From positions 58,849 to 122,848 of the forward strand of contig WNNJ02003402.1 in NCBI GenBank assembly GCA_012934845.2: 64,000 nucleotides of DNA, written 5' to 3'. Made by a program: the position numbers and the translations under genes. This DNA comes from Pomphorhynchus laevis (Eukaryota; Acanthocephala; Palaeacanthocephala; Echinorhynchida; Pomphorhynchidae). Positions 59,561 to 64,000 of the stretch are shown here, piece by piece. The first letter of the stretch is position 1. Every line of letters starts with the position of its first letter. The notes under the pieces were generated by a model. The model did no database searches. It had not been told where the DNA came from and saw only the letters and a list, made by a program, of their open reading frames with translations.

Positions 59561-60285
59561 AAACCCATCCAATCTTCTTCTAAACTCCTCTAAATTCGAA
59601 ATGGTTGTCTTTAATAAAGCCCAGGTGACAAATAAAAAACTCAAGAGACTAGCAATCTTGAATTATTATTTTATGGTTGGTTATTCATTTTGAATAATCA
59701 ATCACTCCAAGTCTTCAAACATCGAGTTTGATACCTGGGGTTTATCACTACGTTTAAATGGTCGGCTGGATCAGAATTGAATGGATTCAAAAGTGTCCTG
59801 AATAAATCTAGAACGGCCACAAAGCGGGCCCAGCATCTTTCATTAAGAGGGAGTGCTCATGTATTTCTTTGATGAACCTGGTCTATCTCATGATTAATCT
59901 TATTTTCTAGTGAACGCCCCACAGAGCAAATGCTTAGATTTCTGAAGATTAAGAGCAAAGACTAAGAGTTCATTATGCCGATACAATCAATCATCATACG
60001 TCGCGATTGGTCTCTCAGGTGTGTGGAATATCCTGAATGATTCAATTGTAAGACGTCCTGTTGTAGGGCCATATCCTTCCTCCATTAGATTAGAAGACGC
60101 TGTTTGATGAAGAATGAGATGACTTTAATAACATATTTGCTTTTAGATTTATTATCTTTTCTTTCATATTAGGTGCATGTTTGTAGAAATTATTAAGAAA
60201 TTCTCTATCTATCTAATAGGATAAGCAAAAAAAAGTTTTGAATAACAGCAAAAGTGCAATTGGAAATATAATGGTAAGAATGATA
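59561..60285. other. Probable LINE tail debris
   Basis: No clear protein matches. The stretch VFKHRV.YLGFITTFKW near 59,720 may be the YLG region that follows the RT in the same LINE. The remainder is unassigned. Confidence 0.3.
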
Positions 60286-60291
60286 TCTCCC

Positions 60292-60335
60292 AAAAACGAG
60301 TGGTGACACGAATGTTCGTGTCACCACTCGTTTTT
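60292..60335. repeat. Perfect 21-bp palindrome
   Basis: Arms 60,292-60,312 and 60,315-60,335 are perfectly complementary with a 2-base centre; the core is GAGTGGTGACACGAA. Possibly the fused termini of a DNA transposon or the ends of a tiny foldback element. Nothing else nearby explains it. Confidence 0.85.
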
Positions 60336-60655
60336 CCTTGATAGCATAACAAGTTGTGCAGTTCACGTAGCTCATTTGATCGACAGAATAAGACGAGCAA
60401 AGTATCCTTAAAAGATATCCGATTCAGTGTTGAGATTCCCGGGTTGATAGGAAATGCCGAATCGATATTCAGACAGTTCTAGCCTCTAATGATAGATTTT
60501 GTCATTTTAACTTACTTTTAGGGTTCGAAGAAAATCCGAACGATATATAACGCTGATCCGTGATGATCTGAAAATTACGACCAAGAAGATAATGTCACAA
60601 GTAGCGTAGGCACTATACTATAGATAATGCATCCAACTCCACAGATCCTTAATGT
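60336..60655. other. Unassigned sequence left of the right-hand repeat
   Basis: No gene or element recognised. Confidence 0.3.
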
Positions 60656-60659
60656 TTTC

Positions 60660-61073
60660 GGACCTCGCAAAAAATCTCAAAAATTCGCTCTAACGGAGCT
60701 CATCAGTACCGTGACATCAATGATTATCCATAGGCATGTTAACACACCCTTAAACAGTGTTTAAAGCTCGAACAGCAGAACTACCCTTAATCTGAATCAT
60801 CATAGGGAATTTAGCATAAGCTCACTGCATGGCAGTGCGTATAGCAGTTTAGCCATACATCATGCACTATATTCCTTTTAATAGAAATTCTGTTTAACAG
60901 GGGCACTTTAAAGTGTACAAATATATAAAATATAATTTGTTGTTACATCTGTCCTGGGACAACAAATAATGTACCCGTAAATAAATCACTATGTTTTCCT
61001 CACGAAAAGGCAAAACCACCAGGCAGCATTCTATATATCCTTATCAAACAAAGAAATATAACCGAATTATTTT
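60660..61073. repeat. Diverged extra copy of the palindromic repeat unit
   Basis: From about 60,675 it matches the left arm of the palindrome (TCGCTCTAACGGAGCTCATC ...), then diverges, then matches 370-520 of the window (GGGACAACAAATAATGTAC, TTTTCCTCAC). It carries a minus-strand CTGATGAGCTCCGTTAGAGCGAA block, a hammerhead-like core with consensus CTGATGA but an altered site after GAA. Together with the next copy it shows the unit is about 520 bp and tandem here. Confidence 0.65.
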
Positions 61074-62085
61074 CGCAATATTCAAAGTCGCTACGTATGT
61101 CCAGACATCTTATGTGTGACGATAAACTTCCACGACGGACGCGTTTCGCTCTAACGGAGCTCATCGGCAACGTGATTTGAATAATCATCAAAAAGCACCT
61201 TAACACACGCATAAACAGTGTTTAAAGCTAGGAAAGCAGAAATACCCTTAATCTGAATCATTGGTAGAAACGAAGGGTAGTTCTGATTTTCGAGCTTTAA
61301 AAACTGTTTAAGCGTGTGTTAAGGTGCCTATGGATGATTATTGAAGTCACGGTACTGATGAGCTCCGTAAGAGCGAAACGCGTATACATTGTGGAAGTTT
61401 GCTAATTCTTCAAATACTGCTATAAATACTGGTATTTCTTCAAACTTATATATATATTGTTGTTACATCTGACCTGGGACACCAAACGCTGTACTCGTGA
61501 ATAAATCATTATGTTTTCCTCACAAGGAGACATAAACACCATGCAGCATTCTATATATCTCCATCAAACCAAGAAATAGAACAGAATTATACTTGCAATA
61601 TTCAAAGTCGCTACGTATGCCCAGTCATCCTATATATAACGACAAACTTCAACAATATAAATATATATAAATATATATAAATAGATAAATATATATAAAT
61701 ATATATATACTAAATGGCGTTGCTTGATAGACTGGACTTCGATTCACGACTTTCAATAACCATGTCACTTCTAGACGAAAACTTCAGCATCGAAATGATG
61801 AGTACCCGGCAACACTTAGCAGTAGAATAAGGTACACACAGTCGTTTCAGTTGCCTGTGTCATATTGTGAATAAAAGCTTTCCGACATTTTGCTTAATTG
61901 ACTGAAACTTGCGATCTTTACCAGATCAAATTGCCGTGCAGACCATCCTTAAACACTAGGCAGAGGTTGTTGTTGAGTTGTCGTTGCACTCGTTGGATCC
62001 TTAATGGATACGGACGGTATAATAGTGGTGCACAGATGTGCTGAGTAAACAACAGTCCAGAATTTCTTACGAAATACGGCATTTA
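61074..62085. repeat. Right copy of the window's left end
   Basis: Near-identical to 1-1,010 in the same orientation, including the palindrome (about 61,141-61,386), AT microsatellite (about 61,660-61,705) and the single-copy-like stretch leading into the hammerhead satellite. Confidence 0.85.
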
Positions 62086-64000
62086 AGTGCCGCAACTGAT
62101 GAGGTTCTCAAAGCCGAAACAGAATGCCGTCTTGCTATGATGAAGCATGAAATTCTCTATATATCGAAAAAGGCAGATAGATGTAACAGACATTCCTGGT
62201 AGAAACACCTCTTTAAACTATTTATTGATCTTCTAAGGATCCCAGGCGGCGGTACTTCTTTTCTTGTTTATTTTATTGATCAATTAATGATCCCGCTGAT
62301 GTCTATTACATTGAAAAGAATTCACTGCATTGTATTGACTTCGAAAGCGCAAGCTACGTCATGCAATTAGCATATAAGGAATTCTTTCTGCTTTAATTTA
62401 TACACAGTATTTTTTTCATGTGGATTCATTGTATGTGCTGCAACTTATAAGGCTTCTCAAAAGCGAAACGTTATGCCGTCTTGCAGTGATGAAGCATGAA
62501 ATGCTCTAAATATAGAAAGAGGCAGATAGTTGTTATAGACACTCCTGGTACAATCACATCTTTAATTTATTTATTGATCTTCTGAAGATCCCAGGCGGCG
62601 GTAGTTATTTTCTTGTTTATTTTATTGATCAATTAATGATCTTGCTGATGTCTATTACATTCAAATGAATTCACTCCATTGTATTGACTTCGAAAGCGAA
62701 AGCTACGTCATGCAATTAGCATATAGTGAATTCGTTCTGCTTTAATCTATATATAGTATGTTTTGTATGTGGATTCATTGTATGTGCTGCAAGTGATAAG
62801 GCTCCTCAATGCCGAAACGGTATGCCGTCTTGCAGTGATAAAGCATAAAATTCCATATTTTTATAGAAAGTGGCAGATATATGAAATAGACAGACCTGGT
62901 AGAATCACATCTTAAATTTACTTATTGATCTTCTGAAGATCTCTGGCGGCGGTAATTCGTTTCTTGTTTTTTTTAATCAATTAATGATCCCGATGATGTC
63001 TGTTACGTTGAAAAGAATTTACTGCATTGTATTGACTTCAAAGGCGAAAGCTACGTCATGCAATTAGCATATAGTGAATTCTTTCTGCTTAAATCTGTAT
63101 GTAGTATGTTTTCAATGTGGATTCATTGTATGTGCTGCAACTGATAAGGATTCTCAAAGCCGAAACAGTATGCCGTCTCGCAGTGAGGAAGCATGAAATT
63201 CTCTATATACAGAAAGAGGCAGATAGATGTAATAGACAGTCCTGATAGAATTACATCTTTAATTTATTTATTGATCTTCTCAAGATCCCAGGCGGCGGTA
63301 CTTATTTTCTTGTTAATTTTTTGATCAATAAATGATCCCGCTGATGTCTATTACATTTAAAAAAAGTTACTGCATTGTCTTGACTTGAAAGCGAAAGCTT
63401 CGTCATGCAATTAGCATATAGTGAATTCTTTCTGCTTTTATCTATATACAGTATGTTTTTCATGTGGAATAATTGTATGTGCTGAACTGAAAAGGCTTCT
63501 CAAAGTCATAACGGTATGCCGTCTTGCAGTGATGAAGCATGAAATTCTCTATATATAGAAAGAGGCAGATAGATGTAATAGACAGGCCTGGTAGAATGAC
63601 ATCTTTAATTTATCTATTGATCTTCTGAGGATCCCAGGCGGCTGTACTTATTTTCTTATTTATTTTATTGATCAATTAATGATCTTGCTGATGTCTATTA
63701 CATTGAAAAGAATTCGCTGCATTGTATTGACTTTGAAAGCGAAAGCTACATCATGCAATTATCATATTGTGAATTCTTTCTGCTTTAATCTATATATAGT
63801 ATGTTTTTCATGTGGATTCATTGTATGTGCTGCAACTGATGAGGCTTCTCAAAGCCGCAACGGTTTGCCGTCTTGCAGTGATGAAGCATGAAATTCTCTA
63901 TATATAGAAAGAGGCAGATAGTTGTTATAGACAGTCCTGGAAGAATCACATCTGTAATTTATTTATTGATCTTCTGAAGATTTCAGGCGGCGGTACTTAT
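62085..64000 (+). repeat. Tandem ~347-bp hammerhead satellite (right array, runs off the window)
   Basis: Six units with hammerhead blocks near 62,093, 62,437, 62,788, 63,136, 63,480 and 63,829. None has all core bases: changes include CTTATAA, GTGATAA, CTGATAA and GCAAC for GAAAC. The unit near 63,829 keeps CTGATGA, both helices and GTC, but has GCAA for GAAA. This array is more decayed than the best units of the left array. Confidence 0.88.

Noticed and set aside
59305-59568. 87-codon minus-strand frame
   Set aside because: Antisense of the I/Jockey-type LINE RT fragment.

Overview
This is an AT-rich animal nuclear window. It holds a many-exon axonemal dynein heavy chain gene with GT-AG introns (several only 48-57 nt), so the organism makes motile cilia or flagellated sperm. 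The repeat content is hammerhead-ribozyme satellite, Penelope-like (PLE), RTE, CR1/L2-like and I/Jockey-like retroelements and pogo-type DNA transposon debris. Minimal introns and a TATA + TCAGTT initiator in the gene's 5' array hint at an arthropod; hammerhead satellites and PLEs also occur in flatworms and other invertebrates, so the phylum is left open. Layout: 1-3,240 is a palindromic repeat followed by a ~347-bp tandem satellite whose units carry hammerhead motifs, at least one with every core base present. 3,240-12,730 is a graveyard: RTE fragment, pogo DDE fragment, two CR1/L2-like LINE pieces and a PLE GIY-YIG end. 13,960-15,790 is a ~374-bp tandem repeat ending at the 3' flank of the dynein gene. 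15,840-45,100 (minus strand) is the DNAH9/11/17-type (outer-arm beta) dynein heavy chain, readable as about 43 coding exons from ATG to stop. 45,780-50,400 is a ~310-bp tandem array upstream of that gene, broken up by RTE pieces. 50,400-60,100 holds RTE, I/Jockey-like LINE, PLE and another reverse-transcriptase element plus a retroviral-type protease fossil. 60,660-64,000 repeats the left end of the window in the same orientation. The host gene is unusual. The motor is recognisable (Walker A motifs of AAA1-AAA4, stalk, AAA6 and C-terminus), but about 500 residues of the tail and about 140 residues of AAA5 are not found, there is one reading-frame slip at the stalk, a ~120-residue charged insert sits in the linker, and the second acidic Walker B residue is changed in AAA3. 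It is either a decaying or very derived sperm/cilium dynein, or a locus damaged by assembly error. Most striking: every unit of the upstream array carries, on the gene's strand, a short exon with a conserved GTAAGT donor, and six of ten units have a TATA box exactly placed before a TCAGTT initiator. This looks like a tandemly amplified promoter plus 5' untranslated exon. The array at the other end similarly repeats a poly(A)-signal-bearing 3' flank. All calls come from reading the sequence and remembered family sequences; no search or alignment program was run.
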